NCBI GenBank assembly: GCA_016219375.1
Contig: JACRNC010000006.1
Location: 21,733-85,732 of the forward strand
Reading direction: 5' to 3'
Length of the DNA: 64,000 nt
From: Burkholderiales bacterium
Lineage (GTDB): Bacteria; Pseudomonadota; Gammaproteobacteria; Burkholderiales; Burkholderiaceae_C
Part shown: positions 54,393-63,922 of the stretch, in pieces
How positions within the stretch are numbered: the stretch's first letter is position 1
Layout: the number at the start of each line of letters is the position of its first letter
The notes under the pieces: generated by a model
What the model saw: the letters and a program-made list of their open reading frames with translations, nothing else
Told to the model about the DNA's origin: nothing
Databases searched by the model: none
Position numbers and translations under genes: made by a program

Positions 54393-56975
54393 TCAGGCCG
54401 CGGCCTTGCGCGCGGTCTTCTTGGCAGCGGTCTTGCCTGCGGGCTTGGCTGCGCGCGGCTCAAACTCGAAGATCACCTTGCCTTCCTTGGCGTCGTAGGC
54501 CAGGCGGGCCTTGAACTTGCGCCGCGTCTTGTTGGAGACGAAGTTCTCCAGCAGATCGGTCTTGCCTTCGGCCAGCAGCTTGCCCATCTGCTCGCGGGCG
54601 ATGGGCTGCTGCAGGATGATCTTGCCGCTCTTGAAGTCACAGCTGGCGGTGCCGGTGGTGTGCTCGCAGACATAGCTGGTACCCAGCTCGAACACGTTGC
54701 CCTGGCACTTGGGGCAGCGGCCCAGCGGCTGCTGGTCGCTGAAGTCCACCGCCTCGCCGCTGGCCTCGTCCTTCTTGGCGTCCTCGCCGAAGTCGAACTC
54801 CATCTTGTGGTGGCCGGCCGCCTCGTCGTCGCGCACCAGGCGCAGCTCGGCGGTGAAGGGCCAGCCGGCCTTGGAGCGAAAGCCCTCCAGCGGCCCGATG
54901 CGGCCCTCGCGCAGCAGCTGCTCCACCTCGGGCAGTTCGAAGCTGCGGCCCGCGGGGATCTTGCTGATCGAGAAGCCGCAGCCGTTGGCCTCGGATCCAT
55001 CGCGGCCCACACAGGCAAAGCGCCGGTAGTTCTCCTTCATCACGCCGCCGCAGTTGGGGCAGGGCGTGGAGAGGGTCGCGTAGTCGCCCGGGATGGTGTC
55101 GCGGTCGTACTCCTTGGCCTTCTGCACGATGCGCTCGGTCATGCGGGCGATTTCCTGCATGAAGGCCTCGCGCGACAGCCGCCCGCGCTCCATCTGGCTG
55201 AGCTGGTATTCCCAGTTGCCAGTCAGCTCGGGCTTGGTCAGGTCTTCCACGCCCAGGCCGCGCAGCAGCGTCATCAGCTGGAAGGCCTTGGCCGTGGGGA
55301 TGAGCTCACGGCCTTCGCGCAAGAGGTACTTCTCGGTGATCAGGCCTTCGATGATGGCCGCGCGCGTGGCTGGCGTGCCCAGGCCCTTCTCCTGCATGGC
55401 CTCGCGCAGCTCATCGTCGTCGATGAGCTTGCCCGCGCCTTCCATCGCGGAGAGCAGCGTGGCTTCGGTGTAGCGCGCCGGCGGCTTGGTCTTCAGGCCC
55501 TTGGCCTCGACGGCCTCAGTGCGCACCGTCTCGCCCGGCTGCACCGGCACCAGCGTGGCGTCCTCGTCCTGCGCTTCCTTGCCGTAGACGGCCAGCCAGC
55601 CCGGCTTGACCAGCACCTTGCCGTTGGTCTGGAAGCGGTGGCCGGCGACCTCGGTCAGCCGCGTGGTGACCATGTACTCCGCCGGCGGGTAGAAGACCGC
55701 CAGGAAGCGCTTGACCACCATGTCGTAGAGCTTGGCCTCCGCCTCGGTCAGCGCCTTGGGTGGCTGCGTGGTCGGGATGATGGCGAAGTGGTCCGACACC
55801 TTGGCGTTGTCGAAGACCCGCTTGTTGGGCTTCACATAGCCGTCGTTCAGCGCCTTGCGCGCGTGCGGCGCCAGCTCGCGCAGCGGGCCGGGCAGGTCTT
55901 CGTCGGCGATCACCTGCATGGTCTGCTTGACCACGGCGATGTAGTCCTCGGGCAGGGCGCGCGAGTCGGTCCGCGGGTAGGTCAGCACCTTGTGCTTCTC
56001 ATACAGCGCCTGGGCCAGCGACAGCGTGGTCTTGGCCGAGAAGCCGAAGCGCGAGTTGGCCTCGCGCTGCAGCGTGGTCAGGTCGTAGAGCAGCGGGCTC
56101 GATTGGGTGCTGGGCTTGGCTTCCTCGGTGACGGTGCCGTTCTTGCCGCGCACCGCATCGACGATGGCCTGGGCCTCGGCCTCGGTCCACAGGCGGTCGG
56201 CGCGCTTCTCAGGATCGGATTCATCCTTCTTCCACTTCGGGTCCAGCCACTTGCCGTCGTACTCGCCCGCGGCGGCGCCGAAGGTGGCCCGCACCTCCCA
56301 ATACGCGCGCGCCACGAACTTGCGGATCTTCTCCTCGCGCTCGACCACGATGGACAGCGTGGGCGTCTGCACGCGGCCCACGGTGGTCAGGAAGAACCCG
56401 CCGTCGCGCGAGTTGAAGGCCGTCATCGCCCGCGTGCCGTTGATGCCCACCAGCCAGTCGGCCTCGGAGCGGCAGCGCGCCGCATCGGCCAGCGGCAGCA
56501 TCTGCGCATCGCTGCGCAGCTGCTCGAAGCCGTCGCGGATGGCCTGCGGCGTCATGCTCTGCAGCCACAGCCGCTGCACCGGCTTGTCGCCCGCCTTGCC
56601 GGCGTACTGCGTGATGAGGCGGAAGATCAGCTCGCCCTCGCGGCCCGCGTCACACGCGTTGATGAGCGAGGTCACGTCCTTGCGCTTCATCAGCTTGACG
56701 ATGGCGTTCAGCCGCCCCTTGCTCTTGTCGATGGGGTTGAGGTCGAAGTGCGGCGGGATCACCGGCAGGTGGGTGAAGCTCCACTTGCCGCGCTTGACGT
56801 CGAACTCCTCCGGCGCCTTGATCTCCACCAGGTGGCCGACGGCCGAGGTGACGACGTAGTGCTCGTTCTCGAAGTACTCGTCGTGCTTGTCGAACTTGCC
56901 GGCGGTGGGCGTCAGCGCACGCACGATGTCCTGTGCGACGGACGGCTTCTCGGCAATGACCAGTGCTTTGCTCAT
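54393..56975 (-). CDS. topB: DNA topoisomerase III
   Basis: 860 aa type IA topoisomerase that decatenates and resolves recombination intermediates. TOPRIM with Glu9 and DAGREGE (109-115), catalytic Tyr333 in LTYPRTDSRA. Longer than the E. coli enzyme: the extra C-terminus carries cysteine clusters for zinc (CPNCGGVMK, a second CPKCQGN with later Cys) and a basic Ala/Lys tail. ATG 56975. Divergent from the SET gene. Confidence 0.96.
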   Translation of the reverse strand: MSKALVIAEKPSVAQDIVRALTPTAGKFDKHDEYFENEHYVVTSAVGHLVEIKAPEEFDVKRGKWSFTHLPVIPPHFDLNPIDKSKGRLNAIVKLMKRKDVTSLINACDAGREGELIFRLITQYAGKAGDKPVQRLWLQSMTPQAIRDGFEQLRSDAQMLPLADAARCRSEADWLVGINGTRAMTAFNSRDGGFFLTTVGRVQTPTLSIVVEREEKIRKFVARAYWEVRATFGAAAGEYDGKWLDPKWKKDESDPEKRADRLWTEAEAQAIVDAVRGKNGTVTEEAKPSTQSSPLLYDLTTLQREANSRFGFSAKTTLSLAQALYEKHKVLTYPRTDSRALPEDYIAVVKQTMQVIADEDLPGPLRELAPHARKALNDGYVKPNKRVFDNAKVSDHFAIIPTTQPPKALTEAEAKLYDMVVKRFLAVFYPPAEYMVTTRLTEVAGHRFQTNGKVLVKPGWLAVYGKEAQDEDATLVPVQPGETVRTEAVEAKGLKTKPPARYTEATLLSAMEGAGKLIDDDELREAMQEKGLGTPATRAAIIEGLITEKYLLREGRELIPTAKAFQLMTLLRGLGVEDLTKPELTGNWEYQLSQMERGRLSREAFMQEIARMTERIVQKAKEYDRDTIPGDYATLSTPCPNCGGVMKENYRRFACVGRDGSEANGCGFSISKIPAGRSFELPEVEQLLREGRIGPLEGFRSKAGWPFTAELRLVRDDEAAGHHKMEFDFGEDAKKDEASGEAVDFSDQQPLGRCPKCQGNVFELGTSYVCEHTTGTASCDFKSGKIILQQPIAREQMGKLLAEGKTDLLENFVSNKTRRKFKARLAYDAKEGKVIFEFEPRAAKPAGKTAAKKTARKAAA

Positions 56976-57062
56976 GTGGGGCGGGATGGGCAGGGCGGCC
57001 TGCCGGTGAGAGGGCTTGCGGGCGGCCCTCGGGTCTGATGAATGCGGCTGGGGTGCGATGCC

Positions 57063-57068
57063 TACAAT
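57063..57068 (+). promoter_or_regulatory. Possible -10 element upstream of SET gene
   Basis: TACAAT at 57063-57068, 60 bases ahead of the ATG. It is the same hexamer as before lipA. No clear -35 at 17 bases. Confidence 0.35.
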
Positions 57069-57128
57069 CCGGCCTCCTCGCGCGCGCCCGCACGCGCACC
57101 CATGAATTCACTGTAGCCAAAGCCGTTC

Positions 57129-57947
57129 ATGACGCAAGCTCGCCCGGCCAAGCCCCCACGTTCCCGGCTCGCGGCCGAGCCCGCCGTCAAGAAGCGCGCG
57201 CAGGGCCGGCAGGCCGCAGGCAAGCCGGGCGCCCGCAGGGATGTGCCGGTCGATGCCCGGGCCGCGAGCGGGAAGAAGGCTGCAGCAAAGAAGGCCGAAG
57301 CCAAGACGGCCGCGCCCAAGCGCCCGGGCAACCGGGCCACCAGCCCGCAGCAGTCCGACGCGCAGAACGCTGGCACCAAGAGCGCCGGTGCAAAGAAGAG
57401 CGGCGCCCCCAAGAGCGCGGACAACCACGCCAACCGCGCGGCCGATGCGGCCCACCCCATCGCCGCGCGCACTGCGTCGCGCAAGGGCGAGGAGCCGGCC
57501 ACCGGCCGCCGCGTGCAGGTCAAGAAGTCGGGCGTGCATGGCAAGGGCGTCTATGCCGCGCGGCCCATCGCCAAGGGCGAGACCATCATCGAGTACCGCG
57601 GCGAGATCATCAGCTGGGACGAGGCGCTGCGCCGCCATCCGCACGACCCGAGCGACCCCAACCACACCTTCTACTTCCACCTCGACGACGGCCACGTCAT
57701 CGACGGCAAGCACGTCGGCAACGCAGCCAAGTGGATCAACCACTCCTGCGCGCCCAACTGCGAGGCCGAGCAGGACGGCATGCGCGTGTTCATCAAGGCG
57801 CTGCGCAAGATCGCGGCCGGTGAAGAGCTGTTCTACGACTACGGCCTGGTGATCGACGCGCGCATCACGCCCAAGCTCAAGCGCGAATACGCCTGCTGGT
57901 GCGGCGCCAAGACCTGCCGCGGCACCATGCTGGCTGGCCGGCGCTGA
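57129..57947 (+). CDS. SET-domain protein with Lys/Ala-rich tail
   Basis: 272 aa. Residues 1-125 form a disordered tail rich in Lys, Ala, Arg and Pro, like bacterial histone H1-type proteins. Residues 128-265 are a SET methyltransferase domain: HGKGVYAARPI, the pseudoknot NHSCAPNC (204-211), ELFYDYG (233-239) and post-SET Cys256, Cys258, Cys263. Likely a SAM-dependent lysine methyltransferase. ATG at 57129; TACAAT at 57063 may be its -10. It is divergent from topB; target unknown. Confidence 0.92.
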   Translation: MTQARPAKPPRSRLAAEPAVKKRAQGRQAAGKPGARRDVPVDARAASGKKAAAKKAEAKTAAPKRPGNRATSPQQSDAQNAGTKSAGAKKSGAPKSADNHANRAADAAHPIAARTASRKGEEPATGRRVQVKKSGVHGKGVYAARPIAKGETIIEYRGEIISWDEALRRHPHDPSDPNHTFYFHLDDGHVIDGKHVGNAAKWINHSCAPNCEAEQDGMRVFIKALRKIAAGEELFYDYGLVIDARITPKLKREYACWCGAKTCRGTMLAGRR

Positions 57948-58005
57948 GCACGGCGCGCTGGCTGCTCAAGCCGGTCGCCTCGATGAGCCGCAGGCCGCGA
58001 CAGAC

Positions 58006-58914
58006 GTGACGCCCGATCCTGATCCGCGCGCCCTGCAGGCCGCCTTCGCCACCGCCGCCGAGGCCATGTGGCCCATGCTGCATGCGCGCCTGCCCGGCAT
58101 CAGCCTGGAGGTGCTGCCCTCGGCCGACTCCACCAACACCCGGCTGCTGCAGCGCGCCCGTGCAGGTGATGCCTCGCCCACCGCGCTGGTGGCCATCGAG
58201 CAGACTGCCGGCCGCGGCCGCCAGGGCCGCAGCTGGCATGCACGGCCCGGCGATGCGCTGACCTTCTCGCTGGCCCTGCCCTGGTCGCCCGATGCGGGCG
58301 ACGTGGCCGCGCTGGACGGGCTGTCGGTGGCCGTCGGCGTGGCCGTGGCCGAGTCGCTGCACCCGGACGTGCGCGTGAAGTGGCCCAACGATCTGTGGCG
58401 GCTTGATGCGCACGGCGTGCCCGGCAAGCTGGGCGGCGTGCTGATCGAGGTGGCGCCCGTGGCCGCACACGCTGCCGGGCAGCCGGCGCAGCGGCTGGTG
58501 GTGATCGGCGTGGGCCTGAACGTGCGCGGACAGGCGCCGCGGGCCGAGCTGGCCGCTGCGCCGCGGGCGGCCTGCGCCACGCCGGCCGTCCCGCCTGCCA
58601 TGCCGTATGCGGCCCTGGCCGCGCTGCAGCCGGGCGAGCCAGCACTGGCGCAGCCCGCCGCCGTCTGGCAGCGCGTGCTGCCGGCACTGGTGGAGGCCTG
58701 GCTGCTGTTCCGCCGCGAGGGCTTTGCGCCCTTCGCCGGGCGCTTTGCCCGCCGGGATGCCCTGGCCGGACGCGATGTGACGCTCTGGCAGGCCGATGGG
58801 GGCCAGCAGGCCGGGCGCGCCTGCGGCGTCGACGGTCAGGGGCGCCTGCTCGTGCATACTGCCGCCGGCCCCGTGCCGTGGTCGGCGGGCGACGTCAGCG
58901 TGCGCCTGGCCTGA
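58006..58914 (+). CDS. birA: Biotin-[acetyl-CoA-carboxylase] ligase
   Basis: 302 aa from GTG 58006. Attaches biotin to the carboxyl carrier protein. ATP/biotin loop GRGRQGRSW, KWPNDL, IGVGLNV and the C-terminal SH3-like domain. It has no N-terminal DNA-binding helix-turn-helix, so it is a pure ligase and not the biotin repressor. The SPOR-like gene follows after 35 bases. Confidence 0.94.
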   Translation: MTPDPDPRALQAAFATAAEAMWPMLHARLPGISLEVLPSADSTNTRLLQRARAGDASPTALVAIEQTAGRGRQGRSWHARPGDALTFSLALPWSPDAGDVAALDGLSVAVGVAVAESLHPDVRVKWPNDLWRLDAHGVPGKLGGVLIEVAPVAAHAAGQPAQRLVVIGVGLNVRGQAPRAELAAAPRAACATPAVPPAMPYAALAALQPGEPALAQPAAVWQRVLPALVEAWLLFRREGFAPFAGRFARRDALAGRDVTLWQADGGQQAGRACGVDGQGRLLVHTAAGPVPWSAGDVSVRLA

Positions 58915-58949
58915 CACCACCGGCCTGCCGCCGGCCTCCTTCGCCCACC

Positions 58950-59783
58950 ATGCTGCGCCTGATCGTCCTGCTGCTCTTCATCGCCAACCTGGCCTTCTAC
59001 GGCTGGACCCAGGGCTGGCTGGACGCCTGGCTGCCGCGCGGCCCGGCTCATGAAGGCCCGCAGCGACTGGCCCGCCAGGTCCATCCCGAGCGCGTGCGCA
59101 TCGTGCCGCTGCCCGCGCAGGGGCCTGCGGGCGAGCAGGGCGGCCCCGCGGCGCAGGATGCCGCACCGGCCGAGGCCGCCGGCGCGCCGGCCGACGCCGC
59201 CTCGGCGGCCAGCAGCCCGGCGCAGGCGGGGGATGCCGCCTTGCCCGCCTCGCCCGTCGCTTCCCTGCCGGCAGCGGCTCCGGCGTCCGGCCCGCGCGTG
59301 GCCGCAGCCGCCGGCCCGGGTCTGTGCCTGGAGGCCGGCCCCTACAACACGGCCGAGCGCAGCCAGGTCGAGACCCGCCTGCGCGCGGCGCTGACTGCTG
59401 CGGTGTGGACGGTGGAGACCGTGGAGCGCCCGGGCTCCTGGCTGCTCTACATGGGCCCCTATCCGGATGCGGACCTGATGTCGCGCAAGAAGGACGAGCT
59501 GCGCAAGCTGGGCATCGGCTTCCAGGATCAGCGCACGCCGCCCACGCTGGCCCCGGGCCTGGCGCTGGGCCGCTTCGAAGAGCGCAAGGCGGCCGACGCC
59601 GCGCTGCTGCGCCTGACCGACCGCGGCGTGCGCAGCGCCCGCGTCATCACCCTGCGTGCGCCGCAGCCCGGCTATGTGCTGCGCTTCGGCCAAGCCGACG
59701 CTGCCCTGCGCGCCGGCCTGGCCGACCTGGGCCCCAGCGCCTTCCTGGGCCGCCCGCCCCAGCCCTGCAAGCCATCGGCTTGA
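58950..59783 (+). CDS. SPOR-domain-like membrane protein
   Basis: 277 aa. N-terminal membrane anchor (3-20), then a Pro/Ala-rich linker (60-120), then two SPOR-like units (about 125-195, LCLEAGPYNTAERS; and 204-250, LALGRFEERKAADAAL). SPOR domains bind denuded peptidoglycan at the septum. Start ATG 58950. Co-directional with birA, a common Burkholderiales pairing. Confidence 0.85.
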   Translation: MLRLIVLLLFIANLAFYGWTQGWLDAWLPRGPAHEGPQRLARQVHPERVRIVPLPAQGPAGEQGGPAAQDAAPAEAAGAPADAASAASSPAQAGDAALPASPVASLPAAAPASGPRVAAAAGPGLCLEAGPYNTAERSQVETRLRAALTAAVWTVETVERPGSWLLYMGPYPDADLMSRKKDELRKLGIGFQDQRTPPTLAPGLALGRFEERKAADAALLRLTDRGVRSARVITLRAPQPGYVLRFGQADAALRAGLADLGPSAFLGRPPQPCKPSA

Positions 59784-59812
59784 GCCGCGCGTAGAGCGCT
59801 CCACACCCACAA

Positions 59813-59846
59813 GGTGCGCACATCGGTGCGGTGCGCACATCGGCGC
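59813..59846. repeat. Tandem 17-bp duplication
   Basis: Two adjacent 17-base copies (59813-59829, 59830-59846) differ at one base; each contains the GTGCGCAC palindrome. Lies in the gap between the SPOR-like gene and the end of the convergent S8 protease. Confidence 0.6.
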
Positions 59847-59951
59847 GCAACCCGCCCCTGAGCGACGCCCCGGGCCGGCCCAGCCTGCCCGCACCGTGGG
59901 CCGCGGCGCAGGCGCCTGCCCGCCGGCGCGCCGCCTGTCCCTGCGGTCGCT

Positions 59952-61940
59952 TCAGCCGGCCCGCCGCCCGCGGCGCGCCAGGGCCAGCATGCCGACCAGG
60001 CCGAGGAGCCAGCCGGCATCCAGCGCGCCGCCGCCACCGCCGCCGGAGGACCGGCTGACCGTGGCGCTCTCGGACGTGACCGGCTGGGGCGTCAGATCGG
60101 GCGCGGGGCCGATGTCGATGCTGCGGGTGAAGATGCGCGTGGTCACGTTCGTCACCACCACCAGCCTGACCGTGAAGCGGCCCTCGCCCAGGGGCGACAC
60201 CGTGAAGCCCGGGGCGGTGGCCACGGCGCCGCTGGCGTCGAGCAGCGATGCGCCTTCGGTGATGCTCCATTGATAGCTCTGCGCGAACTCGCCGGACGGC
60301 AGCGCGCCGGCGGCCAGCCCCAGGGTCAGCACGTCGCCCGGGGCGGGCTGGCCTGCCTGCGCCTCGCCGCTGAAGTCAATGCCCAGCGCGGCGGTCACGG
60401 CGGCCTGGGTGTTGAGCATCCCGGCGCCGCAGGTGCCGGCGCTGCAGCGGCAGATGCCGGTGTCGTCCACGAAGCTCGGGCAGGTGTTGGCATAGCTGCT
60501 GAAGGTGGCCGTCCACGGCGTGACGTTGCCGATCAGCAGCGACCTGATCGAGGCGTAGTCCAGCTCGGGCCGCACGCTGAGCATCAGCGCCACGGTGCCG
60601 CTGACCAGCGGCGCGGAAAAGCTGGTGCCGGCGGCGTAGTTCGACGCACTGGTGTAGGCATCCACCCCGACCACCGGGCTGGTGCTGCCGGCGTTGGTGG
60701 TGGTCACGATCGTGTACTGGCAGCCGCTGCCGCCTGCGCAATTGCCTGCCGGGGCGCTCAGCGTCACCTCGCTGCCATAGGCCGAGAAGCCGCTCTTGGT
60801 GCCGTCATGGCGCACGCCGCCCACGGTGATGACGTTGGCGCAGTTGCCCGGCGCATACACCGGGCCGTTGTTGTTGCCGGCGGAGACGACCACGATGGCG
60901 CCGGCGGCGGTCACTTCGTCGATGGCTGACTGGTACACGCTGCCGCAGCTGCCGGCGCTTTCGCTGCCCAGGCTCAGGTTGATCACGCGGGCGCGGTTGG
61001 CCACCGGGTTGTCCGGCACGCCGGGCACCGACAGGCCGGCCGCCCAGCGCATGGCCGCGGCGATGTCCGACTCATAGCCGCCGCAGCGGCCCAGGCCGCG
61101 CACCGGCAGGATGCGCACGTTCCAGCCGATGCCGGCCACGCCGCGGGCGTTGTCGGTCTGCGCGCCGATGATGCCGGCCACCTTGGTGCCATGCCAGGAG
61201 TTGGTGTCCTCGACCGAGCAGCCGTCGAAGACTCTGCGGTTGGCGTCGATCTCGGCCTGGGTGAGGCGGTCGCCGACATCGGTGGCATCGCTGTCGCGGC
61301 CGGTGTTGTCGTTGGCGATCCAGGGATCCTGGATCATGTCGTAGCCGGGCAGCAGCTTGTACTGCAGGTCCGGATGGTCGAAGCGCACGCCGGTGTCGAT
61401 GACGGCGACGACCACGTTGCTCGCACCACGGGTCAGCGCCCAGGCGCCCACCGCATTGGTGGCCGACACCAGGGTGCCGGTGGGCGCGCGCAGGTACCAC
61501 TGGTTGGCCACGCCGCCGCCGCTGTAGTAGAGCGGGTCGCTGGGCGGCAGCGAGGTGCGGCGCACCCGCCGATCCACCGCCGCCCATTCCACGTCCGCCT
61601 GCGCGCTGAGCTTGCGCGCCAGCGCCTCGGACGTGATGCCGCTGGCCTGCGCCACCTGCATGCGCTCGCTGATGCGGCGGCCGTCCTGCATGACCACGCC
61701 GATGCGCTCGCCCAGCCGGCGCATGCGGGCGGGCTCGCCGGTGGCCGGCACGGTGCCCAACGCCGCGGCGCGGCCGTTGAGCAGGTCGGAATGCGCACGC
61801 AGCTTGACGATCACCCGCGCCTGCTGGGCGGCGGCGTCAGCCGGGGCGGCGAGCAGGGGCAGCGCAGGCAGCAGCGCAGACAGCAGGGCCGAGCCGAGGG
61901 CGGGCAGCAGGGCGCGCAGCGGCGAACACGACAACGACAT
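59952..61940 (-). CDS. Secreted S8 subtilisin-like protease with GlyGly-CTERM-type tail
   Basis: 662 aa. Signal peptide (1-39), an inhibitor-I9-like propeptide (about 41-128, ending WAAVDRRVRR), then the S8 catalytic domain with Asp182 (VIDTGV), His250 (WHGTKVAG), oxyanion Asn356 (SAGN) and Ser440 (GTSFSAP). A beta-rich region (530-625) follows, and then a SGGGGGG linker, a hydrophobic helix and RRGRRAG (about 630-662), the layout of a GlyGly-CTERM/rhombosortase sorting signal. ATG 61940. A lipoprotein gene is 58 bases upstream. Confidence 0.93.
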   Translation of the reverse strand: MSLSCSPLRALLPALGSALLSALLPALPLLAAPADAAAQQARVIVKLRAHSDLLNGRAAALGTVPATGEPARMRRLGERIGVVMQDGRRISERMQVAQASGITSEALARKLSAQADVEWAAVDRRVRRTSLPPSDPLYYSGGGVANQWYLRAPTGTLVSATNAVGAWALTRGASNVVVAVIDTGVRFDHPDLQYKLLPGYDMIQDPWIANDNTGRDSDATDVGDRLTQAEIDANRRVFDGCSVEDTNSWHGTKVAGIIGAQTDNARGVAGIGWNVRILPVRGLGRCGGYESDIAAAMRWAAGLSVPGVPDNPVANRARVINLSLGSESAGSCGSVYQSAIDEVTAAGAIVVVSAGNNNGPVYAPGNCANVITVGGVRHDGTKSGFSAYGSEVTLSAPAGNCAGGSGCQYTIVTTTNAGSTSPVVGVDAYTSASNYAAGTSFSAPLVSGTVALMLSVRPELDYASIRSLLIGNVTPWTATFSSYANTCPSFVDDTGICRCSAGTCGAGMLNTQAAVTAALGIDFSGEAQAGQPAPGDVLTLGLAAGALPSGEFAQSYQWSITEGASLLDASGAVATAPGFTVSPLGEGRFTVRLVVVTNVTTRIFTRSIDIGPAPDLTPQPVTSESATVSRSSGGGGGGALDAGWLLGLVGMLALARRGRRAG

Positions 61941-61998
61941 TCCGATTCACTCCAGGCGCCCGGGGCGCCGCAAGGCCAGGTACTCGACAACGCGCGGG

Positions 61999-62385
61999 TC
62001 AGGGCGCGGGACGCGCGGCGGGCTGCACGCGCCGGTCCACTTCGATGACGCCGAAAGCATCATCTTGACGCAGCCGCTGCACCGCCTGCCGGCAGGCCGG
62101 CTCGCCGGGGCAGCGCAGCTCGATGATCTGCCACTGCGGCGCGCTGGCCGACAGGTGGCGCACGGCCAGGCCGGTGGCGGCCTGCACGTAGCGGGTCAGC
62201 TCGCGCGGCGGCCAGCCGCTGCGACGGGTCTGCAGCGTCAGCCGCCAGGCGACCAGCGGCTCGGCCGGCCGCTCGGCTGCGCCGCGCGGCGCGCGCGACG
62301 CCGGCGGATGGGCTGCGGGGCCACCCGGCATGGCGCAGCCGCCCAGGATGAGCGCCGGCGCCAGCAGCGCCAGGGCCACCCGCAT
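61999..62385 (-). CDS. Small lipoprotein resembling the S8 protease propeptide
   Basis: 128 aa. Lipobox LGGC (Cys17), a Pro/Ala spacer to about 43, then one domain (45-120). Its end, CRQAVQRLRQDDAFGVIEVDRRV, is similar to the neighbouring protease's propeptide end, ALARKLSAQADVEWAAVDRRV, with like spacing before it. I9 domains act as chaperone and inhibitor of subtilases, so this could be one acting in trans. Cys92 and Cys98 may form a disulfide. Precedes the protease by 58 bases, same strand. ATG 62385 gives the lipobox. Function is inferred. Confidence 0.7.
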   Translation of the reverse strand: MRVALALLAPALILGGCAMPGGPAAHPPASRAPRGAAERPAEPLVAWRLTLQTRRSGWPPRELTRYVQAATGLAVRHLSASAPQWQIIELRCPGEPACRQAVQRLRQDDAFGVIEVDRRVQPAARPAP

Positions 62386-62867
62386 CCAGGGACGAAAGCG
62401 CAAGGCGGCAGCCGTGCCGGCGCGGTCAGGCCGGGGTGCGATGGGCAGATGGCGGGCCTGCTGCAGCCCGATGCCCGCAGCCGAGGGGGCGGGGCAGGCG
62501 GCCATCCGGGTGGTGACCGGGGCGGGGATGGGTGACGCGGCGGCCTGGGCCGCGGGCGCGGCAGGCGGCCGCCAGGGGCGGGACCACAACACCGCGGCAG
62601 TGTAGGGAGCCGGGCGCGGCCAGGTGTTTCAAACCGGTTACTGCGGCGCGTCGGCACGCGTGCCGGCGACGGATGCCACGAACGACAACGCCCTGCCGGA
62701 CGGGCCGGGCAGGGCGTCGGGGTGATCGGGCCGGCGGCGGCGTCAGCCGCTCGTCAGACCGAGCCGGCTGGCGCGGCGGCGCAAGCCTGGGGCTTCAGCC
62801 CTGTGCATCGGCAGGGCGCCTGGGCCGGGTGCATCCAGCCCGGCGCATCCCGCCGCGCGCCTTCACT
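62386..62867. other. Intergenic region, gap end to lipoprotein start
   Basis: 482 bases without a supportable gene. Contains a perfect 10-bp hairpin (62688-62697 with 62708-62717) that may help end the gap transcript although no T-run follows. The A/T-rich patch TTTCAAACCGGTTA around 62627-62640 may belong to the promoter of the lipoprotein-protease pair. Confidence 0.5.
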
Positions 62868-63881
<1,014 letters not shown>

Positions 63882-63896
63882 TTAGGGAAGGTCTGC

Positions 63897-63922
63897 ACAA
63901 CTGCCGCTGAGGCGGCTGTTGT
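63897..63922 (-). other. Stem-loop upstream of gap
   Basis: 11-base arms with one mismatch (63897-63907 and 63912-63922) around a 4-base loop, ending about 28 bases ahead of the gap start. It may be a leader structure or the end of an upstream gene beyond the window. Confidence 0.45.
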
